52,437 nt of DNA, taken from the NCBI GenBank assembly GCA_900546215.1, contig URCD01000007.1:1-52437 (forward strand), in the 5' to 3' direction. The notes beneath the pieces were generated by a model that had not been told where the DNA came from, made no database searches, and saw only the letters and a program-made list of their open reading frames with translations. This DNA is from an uncultured Eubacteriales bacterium. GTDB lineage: Bacteria; Bacillota; Clostridia; Lachnospirales; Anaerotignaceae. The translations under genes and the position numbers were made by a program. Positions 26,509-35,630 of this stretch are shown piece after piece. Position 1 is the first letter of the stretch. Each line of letters starts with the position of its first letter.

Positions 26509-27495
26509 ATGCCGCAGACAGAACGTATAGTTGAAGCTGACAATAATGCCATTTCTAATATTTTCGGACAGTTTGACGCTAATATTTCGAAGATTGAAAG
26601 GGAAATGTCTGTAAAAATTGTCAACAGGAGTGAAGGCATTAAAATTGTTGGAGAGGAAGAAAACTGCAGGAAGGCTGAACAGGTTGTAAGGGCGCTGGTT
26701 GAGGCGGCCTCAAAGGGAGAAACTATTTCGTCTCAAAATGTGGATTATATGATGAATTCCACAAATACCGAGCTTAACGAGGTGGGGGCGATTTACGATG
26801 ACTGTATCTGCCTTACAATTAACGGCAGACCTGTTAAGCCTAAAACGCTTGGCCAGAAAAAATATGTAGACCTGATAAGAAACAATACAATAAGCTTCGG
26901 CATTGGTCCCGCTGGAACAGGTAAGACATATCTTGCCATGGCTATGGCGATAACAGCCTTTAAAAACAATGAGGTAAACCGAATCATAATGACTAGACCG
27001 GCCATAGAGGCGGGGGAAAAGCTTGGCTTCCTGCCGGGCGATTTACAGCAGAAGGTAGACCCGTACTTAAGGCCTTTATATGACGCGCTCTTTGAGATAA
27101 TGGGCGCGGACGCCTTTACTAAGAATATGGAGAGGGGACTGCTTGAGGTAGCTCCGCTCGCATATATGAGGGGGCGTACGCTTGATAATGCATTCATTGT
27201 GCTTGACGAGGCGCAGAATACGACGCCGGAGCAGATGAAAATGTTCCTGACCCGTATAGGATACGGTTCGAAGGCTGTTGTAACAGGCGACCTTACACAG
27301 GTTGACCTTGGAGACGGAAAGCGCTCGGGCCTTATGGAAGCGGTAAAAATTTTGAACGGCATTGAAGATATAGGAATAATAACGCTCACAAACAAAGACG
27401 TTGTCCGTCATCCTCTTGTTCAAAAAATAATAACAGCATATGAAAAGGCTGAAAACAAGAAAAAAGAAACCCTTAATAACAGAAGACCGAGGTGA
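26509..27495 (+). CDS. phoH: PhoH-like ATPase
   Basis: 328 aa. Small N-terminal KH-like part, then a P-loop domain: Walker A GPAGTGKT (133-140), Walker B FIVLDEAQN, and ATGDLTQVDL-type sensor block. Related to the helicase core of superfamily 1; implicated in RNA metabolism with YbeY. Its ATG immediately follows the yqfD stop, and the ribosome site GAGGAGGT lies inside yqfD. Confidence 0.95.
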   Translation: MPQTERIVEADNNAISNIFGQFDANISKIEREMSVKIVNRSEGIKIVGEEENCRKAEQVVRALVEAASKGETISSQNVDYMMNSTNTELNEVGAIYDDCICLTINGRPVKPKTLGQKKYVDLIRNNTISFGIGPAGTGKTYLAMAMAITAFKNNEVNRIIMTRPAIEAGEKLGFLPGDLQQKVDPYLRPLYDALFEIMGADAFTKNMERGLLEVAPLAYMRGRTLDNAFIVLDEAQNTTPEQMKMFLTRIGYGSKAVVTGDLTQVDLGDGKRSGLMEAVKILNGIEDIGIITLTNKDVVRHPLVQKIITAYEKAENKKKETLNNRRPR

Positions 27496-27502
27496 ACTAC
27501 AA

Positions 27503-27973
27503 ATGACGCTTTTAATTGATAACAGGACGGATTTTGACCTTTCCGACGAAATGCAGACGCTTTTGGCTAGAGCCTGCAAGGAAAGCCTGGATTATGAGGA
27601 ATTTGAGCCTGACTGCGAAATCAGCCTGTCTATTGTGTCGGATGAGGAGATACACAGTATTAACAGGCAGTTCAGAAATATTGATAGTCCTACAGACGTT
27701 TTAAGCTTTCCGCAGCTGACATTTGAAGAAGGCGAAGAGGCTGATGTCAATGAAAATGGAGAAATAGTTTTAGGAGATATAATAATATCCATTGATAGAG
27801 CCAAGGAACAGGCAAGGGAATATGGACACAGCCTGGAGAGGGAGCTGGCTTTTCTTGCAGTGCACAGTATGCTCCATCTCATGGGCTACGACCATATGGA
27901 AAAGGACGAGGAAGAGGATATGTTCCGAAGGCAGAAAGAAATACTTATAAGGGCTGGAATACCCAGAGAATAA
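27503..27973 (+). CDS. ybeY: Endoribonuclease YbeY / rRNA maturation factor
   Basis: 156 aa. HSMLHLMGYDH (His121, His125, His131) is the metal-binding H-x3-H-x5-H motif. YbeY is needed for 16S rRNA 3'-end maturation and ribosome quality control. Start at 27503 (MTLLIDN) is set by GAGGTGA, 7 bp after phoH. In many Firmicutes a 7TM-HD phosphodiesterase gene (pgpH) lies between phoH and ybeY; it is absent here. Confidence 0.95.
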   Translation: MTLLIDNRTDFDLSDEMQTLLARACKESLDYEEFEPDCEISLSIVSDEEIHSINRQFRNIDSPTDVLSFPQLTFEEGEEADVNENGEIVLGDIIISIDRAKEQAREYGHSLERELAFLAVHSMLHLMGYDHMEKDEEEDMFRRQKEILIRAGIPRE

Positions 27974-27986
27974 GGCGGGTGTTTTT

Positions 27987-28550
27987 ATGAAAAGCTGGGA
28001 AACGCTTGAGGGCGCGTGCTACAGCTGCAAAAAATGCAGGCTTTGGGAGACAAGGACTAATGTGGTTATCGGCGATGGAAACCGGAACGCCGATATAATG
28101 TTTATAGGGGAGGGGCCCGGACAGCAGGAGGATTTGCAAGGCCTGCCCTTTGTGGGCCCTGCGGGACAGCTGCTTGATAAAATGTTGTCCGCCATAAGCC
28201 TGGACAGAAACCAGGTGTACATAGCCAACATAGTAAAGTGCAGGCCTCCGGGAAATCGCGACCCGCATGAAGATGAGCAGGAAGCGTGCATGAATTATCT
28301 CCGCTATCAGCTAATGCTTATAAAACCAAAGATAATAGTGTGCCTGGGCAGAATAGCGGCTATGGCTGTTATCGACAGAGGCTTTAAGATAACTAAGGAG
28401 CATGGTCAGTGGACGGAAAGAAAGGGCTACTGGATTACAGCCACTTATCATCCGTCGGCGCTGTTAAGAGATGAAACAAAGAAACGACCGGCATGGGAAG
28501 ACTTTAAGCTGATTAAGGCCAAGCTGGACAAGCTTAATACAAAAGAATAA
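27987..28550 (+). CDS. Family 4 (iron-sulfur) uracil-DNA glycosylase
   Basis: 187 aa. GEGPGQQED (41-49) and LPFVGPAGQLLD are the uracil-pocket motifs of family 4 UDG, and HPSALLRD is the C-terminal motif. Four Cys (CKKC at 14/17, Cys85 and Cys101) have the spacing of the 4Fe-4S cluster ligands. Removes uracil from DNA. Placed where dgkA/cdd occur in Bacilli, between ybeY and era. Confidence 0.93.
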   Translation: MKSWETLEGACYSCKKCRLWETRTNVVIGDGNRNADIMFIGEGPGQQEDLQGLPFVGPAGQLLDKMLSAISLDRNQVYIANIVKCRPPGNRDPHEDEQEACMNYLRYQLMLIKPKIIVCLGRIAAMAVIDRGFKITKEHGQWTERKGYWITATYHPSALLRDETKKRPAWEDFKLIKAKLDKLNTKE

Positions 28551-28565
28551 GAGAGGTATTATAAT

Positions 28566-29471
28566 TTGGCAGAAAAATTTTACAGCGGCTTTGTGTCGCT
28601 TGTGGGCAGACCAAACGTAGGAAAATCCACACTTATGAACAGGCTTATAGGTGAAAAGATAGCTATCATATCAAATAAGCCCCAGACTACAAGAAATAAA
28701 ATACAGAGTATACTCACTAAGGACAATTATCAGATAGTATTCATTGACACACCAGGCATACACAGACCCAGACATAAGCTGGGAGAATATATGGTAAAGA
28801 GCGCCGAGACAACCTTGAATGAGGTCGACGCCGTTTTGATGCTTATTGAGCCGGCTGACAGGGTGCTTGAGTCGGACAGGCTTATAATTGAGAAATTGGC
28901 AAGGGTAAAATCTCCTGTAATACTGGTTATAAATAAGGTTGATACCGCTGACAAGGAACGAGTTTTTAAGGTCATAGATAATTACAGACAGCTTTATAAT
29001 TTTTCGGAAATAGTACCGATAAGCGCTTTAGAAGGCACTAATACGGACGAGCTCTTAGAGACGATAAAAAAATACCTTCCTGAAGGGCCTCAGTATTTTC
29101 CGGCAGATATGATAACCGACCAGCCGGAAAGACAGATTGCGTCGGAAATTATAAGGGAAAAGGCGCTCAGGCTTATGCAGGAGGAAATACCTCACGGAAT
29201 TGCCGTTGAAATATCCGAAATGAAGAAACGCCCTGAAGGCAATCTTGTGGATGTGAGGGCGACTATTTACTGCGAAAAGGACTCGCATAAAGGTATTATA
29301 ATCGGAAAGCACGGAGCGATGCTTAAAAAAATCGGTTCAAACGCGAGGACGGATATTGAAAGGCTTTTGGGCTCTCCAATATATCTTGAGCTATGGGTAA
29401 AGGTGAAAAAGGATTGGAGAGACAGTGATTTTCTTCTTAAAAATTTTGGATATGACTCCAGAAATATTTAA
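28566..29471 (+). CDS. era: GTPase Era
   Basis: 301 aa. GTPase motifs GRPNVGKST (14-22), DTPG, NKVD and SALEG, then a C-terminal KH domain (IIIGKHGAMLKKIGSNAR) that binds the 3' end of 16S rRNA. Essential for 30S assembly. It starts with TTG at 28566, with GAGAGG upstream; no better ATG exists at the conserved N-terminus. Confidence 0.97.
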   Translation: MAEKFYSGFVSLVGRPNVGKSTLMNRLIGEKIAIISNKPQTTRNKIQSILTKDNYQIVFIDTPGIHRPRHKLGEYMVKSAETTLNEVDAVLMLIEPADRVLESDRLIIEKLARVKSPVILVINKVDTADKERVFKVIDNYRQLYNFSEIVPISALEGTNTDELLETIKKYLPEGPQYFPADMITDQPERQIASEIIREKALRLMQEEIPHGIAVEISEMKKRPEGNLVDVRATIYCEKDSHKGIIIGKHGAMLKKIGSNARTDIERLLGSPIYLELWVKVKKDWRDSDFLLKNFGYDSRNI

Positions 29472-29582
29472 CAAACCTTGATATATCAACATTTGACGCT
29501 GATTTTCTTCCGGCAGGAATTTTTTATACAGAATATAAACGTACTCCTTGGAAAATATAAATAACGAAGGGGACGTGATACA

Positions 29583-29717
29583 ATGGATAAAATGTGGAAC
29601 GAATTTATTAAAAACGGTTCAGTTGACGCTTATTTAAGATACAGAAAGTATTCCAGTGACAACATTGTTCCCGAGTCTGCGGGAAATAAACGGGAAGTGC
29701 TTAAAAATGGTTTCTAA
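29583..29717 (+). CDS. yqzL: YqzL-like small protein
   Basis: 44 aa: MDKMWNEFIKNGSVDAYLRY... matches the 'W-x-x-F-x-x-x-G-x-(V/I)-D-x-Y-L' pattern of YqzL, the small protein encoded between era and recO in Bacillus. AGGGGA lies upstream of the ATG. Its end overlaps the recO start (29707) by 11 bases, which supports translation and coupling. Function unknown. The 111 bases before it contain only a short TTGATATATCAA palindrome (29479-29490). Confidence 0.8.
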   Translation: MDKMWNEFIKNGSVDAYLRYRKYSSDNIVPESAGNKREVLKNGF

Positions 29718-30444
29718 AGTATACGGCATAGTAATAAAAGAGTCAGATGCCGGCGAGACAGGAAAAAGAATAACTGCCATAACTAAGGAGCATGGAAAAA
29801 TGCTCCTTTCAGCACTTGGCTCAAAAAATGTAAAAAGCAGTATACTGGCAGCAACCCAGCTATTTACTTACTGCGAGTTTTCTCTTTTTGAAGGAAGAGG
29901 CTTTTATTCTATTACTCAGGCAGATGTTTTAGAAAGCTTTTATGGAATAAGAAACGATTTTGAAAGACTGGCCTATGGAGCTTATATTCTTGAATTGACG
30001 GACAGAGCCTCATTTGAGGAACTGGAAAACAACAGCGCGTTTGAACTTCTGTTAAGGACGCTTGTTGTGCTTTCCTCCGGTAAACAGGAGCCCAGGCTTA
30101 CAGCTCTCATATATATTATCAGGCTTTTAAAGGAATATGGATTTATGGGTGACGCTTCATACTGTGCGGGATGTGGAGAAAAGCTTGACGGTTCGGCATA
30201 TTACAGTGATATGTGCGATGGGCTTTACTGCCACAGATGTGCGCAGGACGCACAGTTTAAGCTAAGTACAGGGGCTTTGAAGGCTGTAAGGCACATTTCA
30301 GACAGTAGACTGGCATCTTTATTCAGCTTCAATGTCTCTGATGAGGTTCTCAAAGAGCTTTGGAATTATGCCGACTTAAACAGGAGAGCATATTTTGGAG
30401 ACAATTATAAAACTCTTGAATATATCAATAATATGAAATTTTAA
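29707..30444 (+). CDS. recO: DNA repair protein RecO
   Basis: 245 aa. N-terminal OB fold (VSKVYGIVIKESDAGETGKRITAITKEHGK), helical middle and a four-Cys zinc site (CAGCGEKL ... CHRC). RecO loads RecA on SSB-coated DNA with RecR. Start at 29707 matches the family's N-terminus; earlier in-frame codons lie within yqzL. Confidence 0.95.
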   Translation: MVSKVYGIVIKESDAGETGKRITAITKEHGKMLLSALGSKNVKSSILAATQLFTYCEFSLFEGRGFYSITQADVLESFYGIRNDFERLAYGAYILELTDRASFEELENNSAFELLLRTLVVLSSGKQEPRLTALIYIIRLLKEYGFMGDASYCAGCGEKLDGSAYYSDMCDGLYCHRCAQDAQFKLSTGALKAVRHISDSRLASLFSFNVSDEVLKELWNYADLNRRAYFGDNYKTLEYINNMKF

Positions 30445-30446
30445 TA

Positions 30447-30475
30447 TTGACAATACATAATTTATTTGCTAGATT
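30447..30475 (+). promoter_or_regulatory. Promoter of the glyS T-box transcript
   Basis: TTGACA (30447-30452), 17-base spacer, TAGATT (30470-30475), just after the recO stop. Confidence 0.65.
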
Positions 30476-30495
30476 AAAGATTATAAATTAAATAG

Positions 30496-30683
30496 GCTGT
30501 TATGATAAAGAAAAGTAGCATAAGAAATCATTTCCAGAGAGACGGTGGAGGCTGAAAACCGTTAATGAACTTTTGCAAAAGGAGCTTTTGAACGGCACAT
30601 CACAGAGTGGGCTTTTGCCAACAAGGGTGGAACCGCGGAGATTTAAGACCTTCGTCCCTTATATGGGACAAGGGTCTTTTTTG
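30496..30683 (+). promoter_or_regulatory. Glycine T-box riboswitch controlling glyS
   Basis: A compact T-box leader. An AGTA-type element (AGAAAAGTAG) lies near 30508 and CCAGAGAGACGGTGG near 30534. The specifier is read as GGC (Gly) at 30594-30596 in GAACGGCACATCAC. The core AAGGGTGGAACCGCGG is at 30623-30638. The terminator stem AGACCTTCGTCCC / GGGACAAGGGTCT plus T-run (30646-30682) ends the leader. Uncharged tRNA-Gly should switch on the synthetase gene. The short distance between specifier and T-box resembles glyQS leaders, which lack stem II. Confidence 0.92.
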
Positions 30684-30714
30684 GTTTCAAAAAGTTTAAT
30701 TGGAGGGAATAATA

Positions 30715-32097
30715 ATGGAAAAGACAATGGAAAAAATAGTAGCGCTTGCTAAGACAAGGGGATTTGTTTACCCGGGCAGCGAGATTTACGGAGGACTTGC
30801 AAATACATGGGATTACGGTCCTATTGGAGTAGAGCTTAAAAACAACCTTAAAAAGGCATGGTGGAAAAAATTTGTTCAGGATAATCAGTACAATGTGGGC
30901 CTTGACTGCGCTATACTCATGAATCCTCAGACATGGGTTGCCAGCGGACATCTCGGAGGATTTTCTGACCCGCTTATGGACTGCAAGGACTGTAAGGAGC
31001 GTTTCAGAGCCGATAAGCTTATTGAGGATTTCTGCCATGAAAAAGGCGAGGACATAACCGTTGATGGATGGACAAACGAAAAAATGCTGGAGTATATAAA
31101 GGAAAACAATATTGCCTGCCCCACATGCGGCAGTCATAATTTTACAGATATACGTCAGTTTAACCTTATGTTTAAAACCTTCCAAGGTGTAACGGAGGAC
31201 GCAAAAAATACTGTATACCTTCGTCCCGAAACAGCACAGGGTATTTTTGTAAACTTTAAGAATGTACAGCGTACTTCAAGAAAGAAGCTTCCCTTTGGTA
31301 TCGGACAGATAGGAAAATCATTTAGAAACGAAATTACACCGGGAAATTTCACCTTCCGTACAAGAGAGTTTGAGCAGATGGAGCTTGAATTTTTCTGTGA
31401 GCCCGGTACAGACCTTGAATGGTTTGCTTACTGGAAGCAGTACTGTATAGACTGGCTTAAGGACCTTGGCTTAAAGGTAGAAAATACACGAGTTCGTGAC
31501 CACAGCCCAGAGGAGCTGTGCTTCTACAGCAAAGCTACATCGGATATTGAGTATCTTTTCCCCTTTGGCTGGGGAGAGCTTTGGGGCGTGGCTGACAGAA
31601 CGGATTACGACCTTACACAGCATCAAAATACATCAGGAGAGGATATGTCTTATTTTGACCAGAATAAAAATGAGAAATATATTCCTTATGTTATAGAACC
31701 TTCGCTTGGAGCTGACCGTGTAGCCCTCGCATTCCTTTGTGACGCTTATGATGAGGAAGAGGTTGGAGAAAATGATGTGAGAACAGTGCTTCATTTCCAT
31801 CCCGCTATTGCACCTGTAAAGGCTGCTGTGCTTCCGCTTTCTAAAAAGCTTTCAGAGCCCGCTACAGAGATATTCCATAAATTATCCAAGAAATTTAACT
31901 GTGAATATGATGAATCCGGAAGTATTGGCAAGCGTTATAGAAGACAGGATGAAATCGGTACACCTTTCTGTATAACTGTAGATTTTGACACGCTTGAGGA
32001 CAATTCTGTTACAGTCCGAGACAGAGACTCTATGGAACAGATTAGAATTAAAGTTGATGAGCTTGCTGCTTATCTTGAAGAAAAAATGGAGTTTTAA
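30715..32097 (+). CDS. glyS: Glycyl-tRNA synthetase (single-chain, class II)
   Basis: 460 aa of the alpha2 GlyRS type. Motifs: [20 protein letters not shown] at the N-terminus, motif 2 [25 protein letters not shown], and motif 3 [14 protein letters not shown]; an anticodon domain follows ([15 protein letters not shown]). CKDC and CPTC pairs form the zinc-like insertion. GGAGGG before ATG 30715. Preceded by a glycine T-box. Confidence 0.97.
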   Translation: MEKTMEKIVALAKTRGFVYPGSEIYGGLANTWDYGPIGVELKNNLKKAWWKKFVQDNQYNVGLDCAILMNPQTWVASGHLGGFSDPLMDCKDCKERFRADKLIEDFCHEKGEDITVDGWTNEKMLEYIKENNIACPTCGSHNFTDIRQFNLMFKTFQGVTEDAKNTVYLRPETAQGIFVNFKNVQRTSRKKLPFGIGQIGKSFRNEITPGNFTFRTREFEQMELEFFCEPGTDLEWFAYWKQYCIDWLKDLGLKVENTRVRDHSPEELCFYSKATSDIEYLFPFGWGELWGVADRTDYDLTQHQNTSGEDMSYFDQNKNEKYIPYVIEPSLGADRVALAFLCDAYDEEEVGENDVRTVLHFHPAIAPVKAAVLPLSKKLSEPATEIFHKLSKKFNCEYDESGSIGKRYRRQDEIGTPFCITVDFDTLEDNSVTVRDRDSMEQIRIKVDELAAYLEEKMEF

Positions 32098-32114
32098 TTT
32101 CAGATAATATCTAT

Positions 32115-32161
32115 AACAGCCAAATGCTGATTTGTTTCGGTATTTGGCTGTTGTTTATTTT
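32115..32161 (+). terminator. Terminator after glyS
   Basis: AACAGCCAAAT (32115-32125) pairs with ATTTGGCTGTT (32142-32152), then GTTTATTTT. Confidence 0.75.
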
Positions 32162-32220
32162 GAGAAACATAGAATTTTTTCCCACTTAACCTCATATATC
32201 ACTGTATGTGGGGTGATAAT

Positions 32221-33033
32221 ATGAAATTTGCTGAAATCAAATATTCTGAAAGAGAACAAAATATCATATTTAACCGATTTAATTCGGTTTTTAATCCCTA
32301 TACAACTGAAGATGAAGCTGTATTGGGAGCGGAAGGCTACATAGTAAAACTTAATTTATCAAGAAACGCTGACGAAAAAAGTAGGAAAAGAGCGGACGAT
32401 AAGGTCCGAAGTTTCTTAAACGAAAAAGGCGTAATATCAATTGTAGGAGAACAATTTGAAGGTGTGTACACATCCCGCGGCAAGACAATAATGGCTTTAC
32501 TGGCTCTCAACAGAATTAAGACAACAGATGAGGTTGTTATAATAGGCGGTGATAAGGATTTAACGGAAACACTTTTATGTGTTTTGTGTCCGAACGTTAA
32601 TTATCTATCGCTTCTAACCGATGAGAGCTATAAGTATGTTGAAACTGTTCAATATTTCTTTAAAGAATTTGGAATAAATATTCAGCTGATAAACAGATTT
32701 AAACATGAAAATTTTAAAAATGCAGATGTTGTTGTTAATTGCGCTTTACGAAGTGAAAATTATGATTATTTACTGAAAAACGGCTGTTTATACTATGATT
32801 TGGCAAATGATGAAAAGCGGCTGCGGCATATTAGGAAGATAAGAAACGATATCCGTATAGTGAATACGGTGGTAATAAAAAACGGCGGAACAGAAATATC
32901 CTCGGAAAAAGCGGAGTGCGCTATGTATGCAGTCAATAATGATTTTAAAAGATTAGCAGATGGTAATATAAATTGCCGAGAAAAGTTGATTCTTATTGAA
33001 AATATCGGATTATCTCCGTTGACAAGCCTTTAA
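32221..33033 (+). CDS. Unrecognised protein with a Rossmann-like middle
   Basis: 270 aa, cytoplasmic, no signal or membrane helix. I recognise no family. DEVVIIGGDKDLTETLL followed by VNYLSLLTDES and ADVVVNCALRSENYDYL reads like strands and loops of a dinucleotide-binding (Rossmann) fold, but the glycine loop GGDKDL is not canonical. Start 32221 (MKFAEIKYSE) follows GGGGTGATA. Between the glyS terminator and greA; it is more AT-rich and Asn-rich than its neighbours. Confidence 0.65.
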   Translation: MKFAEIKYSEREQNIIFNRFNSVFNPYTTEDEAVLGAEGYIVKLNLSRNADEKSRKRADDKVRSFLNEKGVISIVGEQFEGVYTSRGKTIMALLALNRIKTTDEVVIIGGDKDLTETLLCVLCPNVNYLSLLTDESYKYVETVQYFFKEFGINIQLINRFKHENFKNADVVVNCALRSENYDYLLKNGCLYYDLANDEKRLRHIRKIRNDIRIVNTVVIKNGGTEISSEKAECAMYAVNNDFKRLADGNINCREKLILIENIGLSPLTSL

Positions 33034-33116
33034 AGGTAGTTTATAATTTTTGAGATATGATATTATTTGTCTTGAAATCAAGACGTTTTACTGAAATGTA
33101 AATAAGGAGTGGGCTT

Positions 33117-33605
33117 ATGTCAGAAAATAAAAAAGTTGTTTTAACATATGAAGGCCTTAAGAAGCTTGAAGAAGAGCTTGAGGAATTAAAGACCGTCAGA
33201 AGAAAAGAAGTTGCGGAAAAAATTAAAGAAGCAAGAGGTCAGGGAGACCTTTCCGAGAATGCGGAATACGATGCTGCAAAAGAAGAGCAGGGCGAAATTG
33301 AGTCCAGAATAGTTGTTATTGAAAAAATGCTCCGTAATGCTGAGGTTATTGATGATGATGAGGTCAGCTCAGAAATTATAACAGTAGGAAGCAAAGTTAA
33401 AATATGGGATGTAGAATTTGAAGAGGAAGTTGAATATTCAATTGTAGGTTCTGCTGAGGCTGACCCTATGAATATGGAAAATGGAAAAATATCGAATGAG
33501 TCGCCTGTTGGAAGAGGCCTTCTTGGACACAAAATCGGCGATGAGGTTGAAATAGAAACACCAGGGGGAATAGTAGGTTTTAAAGTGCTTGCTATTTCAA
33601 GATGA
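33117..33605 (+). CDS. greA: Transcription elongation factor GreA
   Basis: 162 aa. N-terminal coiled-coil hairpin (~1-75) with [16 protein letters not shown] at its tip, whose acidic residues enter the RNA polymerase secondary channel and stimulate cleavage of backtracked RNA. A C-terminal FKBP-like domain ([18 protein letters not shown]) follows. AAGGAG upstream. A GTCTTGA-AA-TCAAGAC inverted repeat (33069-33084) lies in the leader. lysS follows 21 bp later, the common greA-lysS pairing. Confidence 0.97.
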   Translation: MSENKKVVLTYEGLKKLEEELEELKTVRRKEVAEKIKEARGQGDLSENAEYDAAKEEQGEIESRIVVIEKMLRNAEVIDDDEVSSEIITVGSKVKIWDVEFEEEVEYSIVGSAEADPMNMENGKISNESPVGRGLLGHKIGDEVEIETPGGIVGFKVLAISR

Positions 33606-33626
33606 TTACATTAGGAGGAAATTAAG

Positions 33627-35123
33627 GTGTCGGAAGAAAATACAAAAGAATTAACAGCCAGCCAGCTTTCCGAGCAGGAGGGCTTCAGAAGAGACAAGCT
33701 TGCCGCCCTTCAGGCCGATGGCAGAGACCCGTTTGAGATAGTTAAATATGACGTTACTCATCACAGCAGCGATATAGTTGAAAATTTTGATGAGCTTGAA
33801 GAAAAGGAAGTAAGCATAGCCGGAAGACTTATGAACAAGCGTGTAATGGGTAAGGCGTCGTTTATAAATATTCAGGACAGAAACGGCAGAATGCAGGGCT
33901 ATATTAGCAAAAATGATGTGGGAGAGGAAAGCTACCTCGCATTTAAAAAGTTTGATATTGGAGATATTATAGGAATCAAAGGAATAGTATTCAGAACACA
34001 GAAGGGTGAAATTTCTGTTAGAGCGAATGAAATAGTTCTTCTGTCAAAAAGCCTTAAGGTTCTGCCCGAAAAATTTCATGGACTTAATGACCAGGAGCTT
34101 AGATACAGACAGAGATATCTTGACCTTATTGTTAATCCTGAGGTAAAGGACACTTTTATTAAGCGTTCAGCGGTTCTTAGAGAAATTAGGAATTATCTTG
34201 ACTCAAAAGGATTTTTGGAGGTTGAGACGCCGGTGCTGCAGACTATACCCGGCGGCGCGGCAGCAAGGCCGTTTATTACACATCATAATGCACTTGATAT
34301 AGATATGTACTGCCGTATTGCCCTTGAGCTCCCCCTTAAAAGGCTGATTGTCGGAGGCCTTGAAAGAGTATATGAGATAGGACGAGTATTCAGAAATGAA
34401 GGTATTGACATACGTCATAATCCGGAATTTACGCTTATTGAAATTTATCAGGCTTTTACGGATTATCATGGCATGATGGACCTTGCGGAGGGCCTTTTCA
34501 GGACAATAGCGCAGAATGTAGTTGGTTCGACTACTCTCAATTACGGAGGCTACGAGCTTGATTTAGGCAAACCCTTTGAGAGACTTACAATGGTAGACGC
34601 GGTTAAAAAATATGCCGGAGTAGATTTTGACGAAATAGCTACTACCGAAGACGCAAAAGCTCTTGCAAAGGAAAGAGGAATTGAGTTCGAGGAGAGACAT
34701 GTAAAAGGTGATATTCTTAATTTGTTCTTTGAGGAATATGTTGAGAAAAATCTTATTCAGCCTACATTTATTATGGACTATCCCGTTGAGATTTCTCCCC
34801 TTACAAAGAGAAAACCCAGCAAGCCGGATTATACTGAAAGATTTGAATTATTTATAGTTGGACGTGAATATGGAAATGCATATTCAGAGCTTAATGATCC
34901 AATTGACCAGAGGAAACGCTTTGAGCATCAGGAAGCCATGCGCGCCGCAGGTGATGATGAGGCTAATATGATAGATGAGGATTTCCTGACAGCCCTTGAA
35001 TACGGAATGCCTCCTACAGGCGGTATAGGTATCGGCGTGGACAGACTTGTAATGCTTATGACAGAGTCGGTAAGCATAAGGGACGTAATATTATTCCCCA
35101 CAATGAAGCCCATCGACAAATAA
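33627..35123 (+). CDS. lysS: Lysyl-tRNA synthetase (class II)
   Basis: 498 aa, full length. OB-fold anticodon domain (~60-170: [18 protein letters not shown]...), then the catalytic core with motif 2 ([18 protein letters not shown]) and motif 3 ([15 protein letters not shown]). Charges tRNA-Lys. GTG start at 33627 with TAGGAGG upstream. The integrated element begins directly after its stop codon, so the gene itself is intact. Confidence 0.97.
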   Translation: MSEENTKELTASQLSEQEGFRRDKLAALQADGRDPFEIVKYDVTHHSSDIVENFDELEEKEVSIAGRLMNKRVMGKASFINIQDRNGRMQGYISKNDVGEESYLAFKKFDIGDIIGIKGIVFRTQKGEISVRANEIVLLSKSLKVLPEKFHGLNDQELRYRQRYLDLIVNPEVKDTFIKRSAVLREIRNYLDSKGFLEVETPVLQTIPGGAAARPFITHHNALDIDMYCRIALELPLKRLIVGGLERVYEIGRVFRNEGIDIRHNPEFTLIEIYQAFTDYHGMMDLAEGLFRTIAQNVVGSTTLNYGGYELDLGKPFERLTMVDAVKKYAGVDFDEIATTEDAKALAKERGIEFEERHVKGDILNLFFEEYVEKNLIQPTFIMDYPVEISPLTKRKPSKPDYTERFELFIVGREYGNAYSELNDPIDQRKRFEHQEAMRAAGDDEANMIDEDFLTALEYGMPPTGGIGIGVDRLVMLMTESVSIRDVILFPTMKPIDK

Positions 35124-35163
35124 ACCCAGTAAAATCAAGGGTTTCCGGCTCCTCAAATCCGAG

Positions 35164-35184
35164 TTGACAACAAATTGACAACAA
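35164..35184. repeat. Tandem TTGACAACAA repeats at the element's left end
   Basis: TTGACAACAA occurs at 35164-35173 and 35175-35184, an 11-base period. Short direct repeats inside an element's end are often arm sites for tyrosine integrases; that role is inferred. A TTCGTAT-CA-ATACGAA palindrome follows at 35188-35203. Confidence 0.5.
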
Positions 35185-35261
35185 TTTTTCGTATCAATAC
35201 GAAGAATTACGACGCAGAATGAATAGTTGGCGGCTGAAACGCAATACAGCACGTATCGCTG

Positions 35262-35307
35262 AGAGAACACTTTTTGAAAGAAATTTCAAAGGTGTTCTCT
35301 TTTTTTC
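35262..35307 (+). terminator. Strong hairpin terminator ahead of the first element gene
   Basis: AGAGAACAC (35262-35270) pairs with GTGTTCTCT (35292-35300), extended by TTTTTGAAA / TTTCAAAG, then TTTTTTT. It would block transcription entering the element from lysS. It could also be an attenuator for the genes that follow. Confidence 0.8.
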
Positions 35308-35357
35308 GTTTGGTGCAACTCTCTGTCGAACAACAAATTGAATGGAGGATTTAATTT

Positions 35358-35630
35358 ATGATTAGTGACAGGACGAAAGCCTATTATGATTTGAAAAAAC
35401 GAAATGATGTGCGAGAAAGTGCAAAGAGACTGCGCAGGCAGTTCCTCCGGTATAAGGATGCAGAAATCGTCTATAGCATTACGCACAAGAAACTGTTGGA
35501 GCTCGCTGGTAAAGCAGGAGCCATATATCGAATGGATGGAACTGTTCTGATTAACCGGGATATTTTTGATGAATATCTGGAACAGTTTCATGAGCCGAGT
35601 ACCTTGGCTTCACAGGAGGATAAAGAATGA
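35358..35630 (+). CDS. DUF6462-like (excisionase-like) small protein
   Basis: 90 aa. KLLELAGKAGAIYRMDGTVLINRDIFDEYLEQF is a helix-wing pattern like the DNA-binding helix of small excisionase-type proteins, and the family tag DUF6462 is from memory. Likely DNA-binding in excision or regulation (inferred). GGAGG upstream of ATG 35358. It overlaps the next gene by ATGA, and the next gene repeats the same domain. Confidence 0.6.
   Translation: MISDRTKAYYDLKKRNDVRESAKRLRRQFLRYKDAEIVYSITHKKLLELAGKAGAIYRMDGTVLINRDIFDEYLEQFHEPSTLASQEDKE

Noticed and set aside
35164..35203. TTGACA at 35175 with a following -10 as a promoter
   Set aside because: The best -10 at 17 bases is TACGAA, a poor match; the tandem TTGACAACAA repeats fit integrase sites better.
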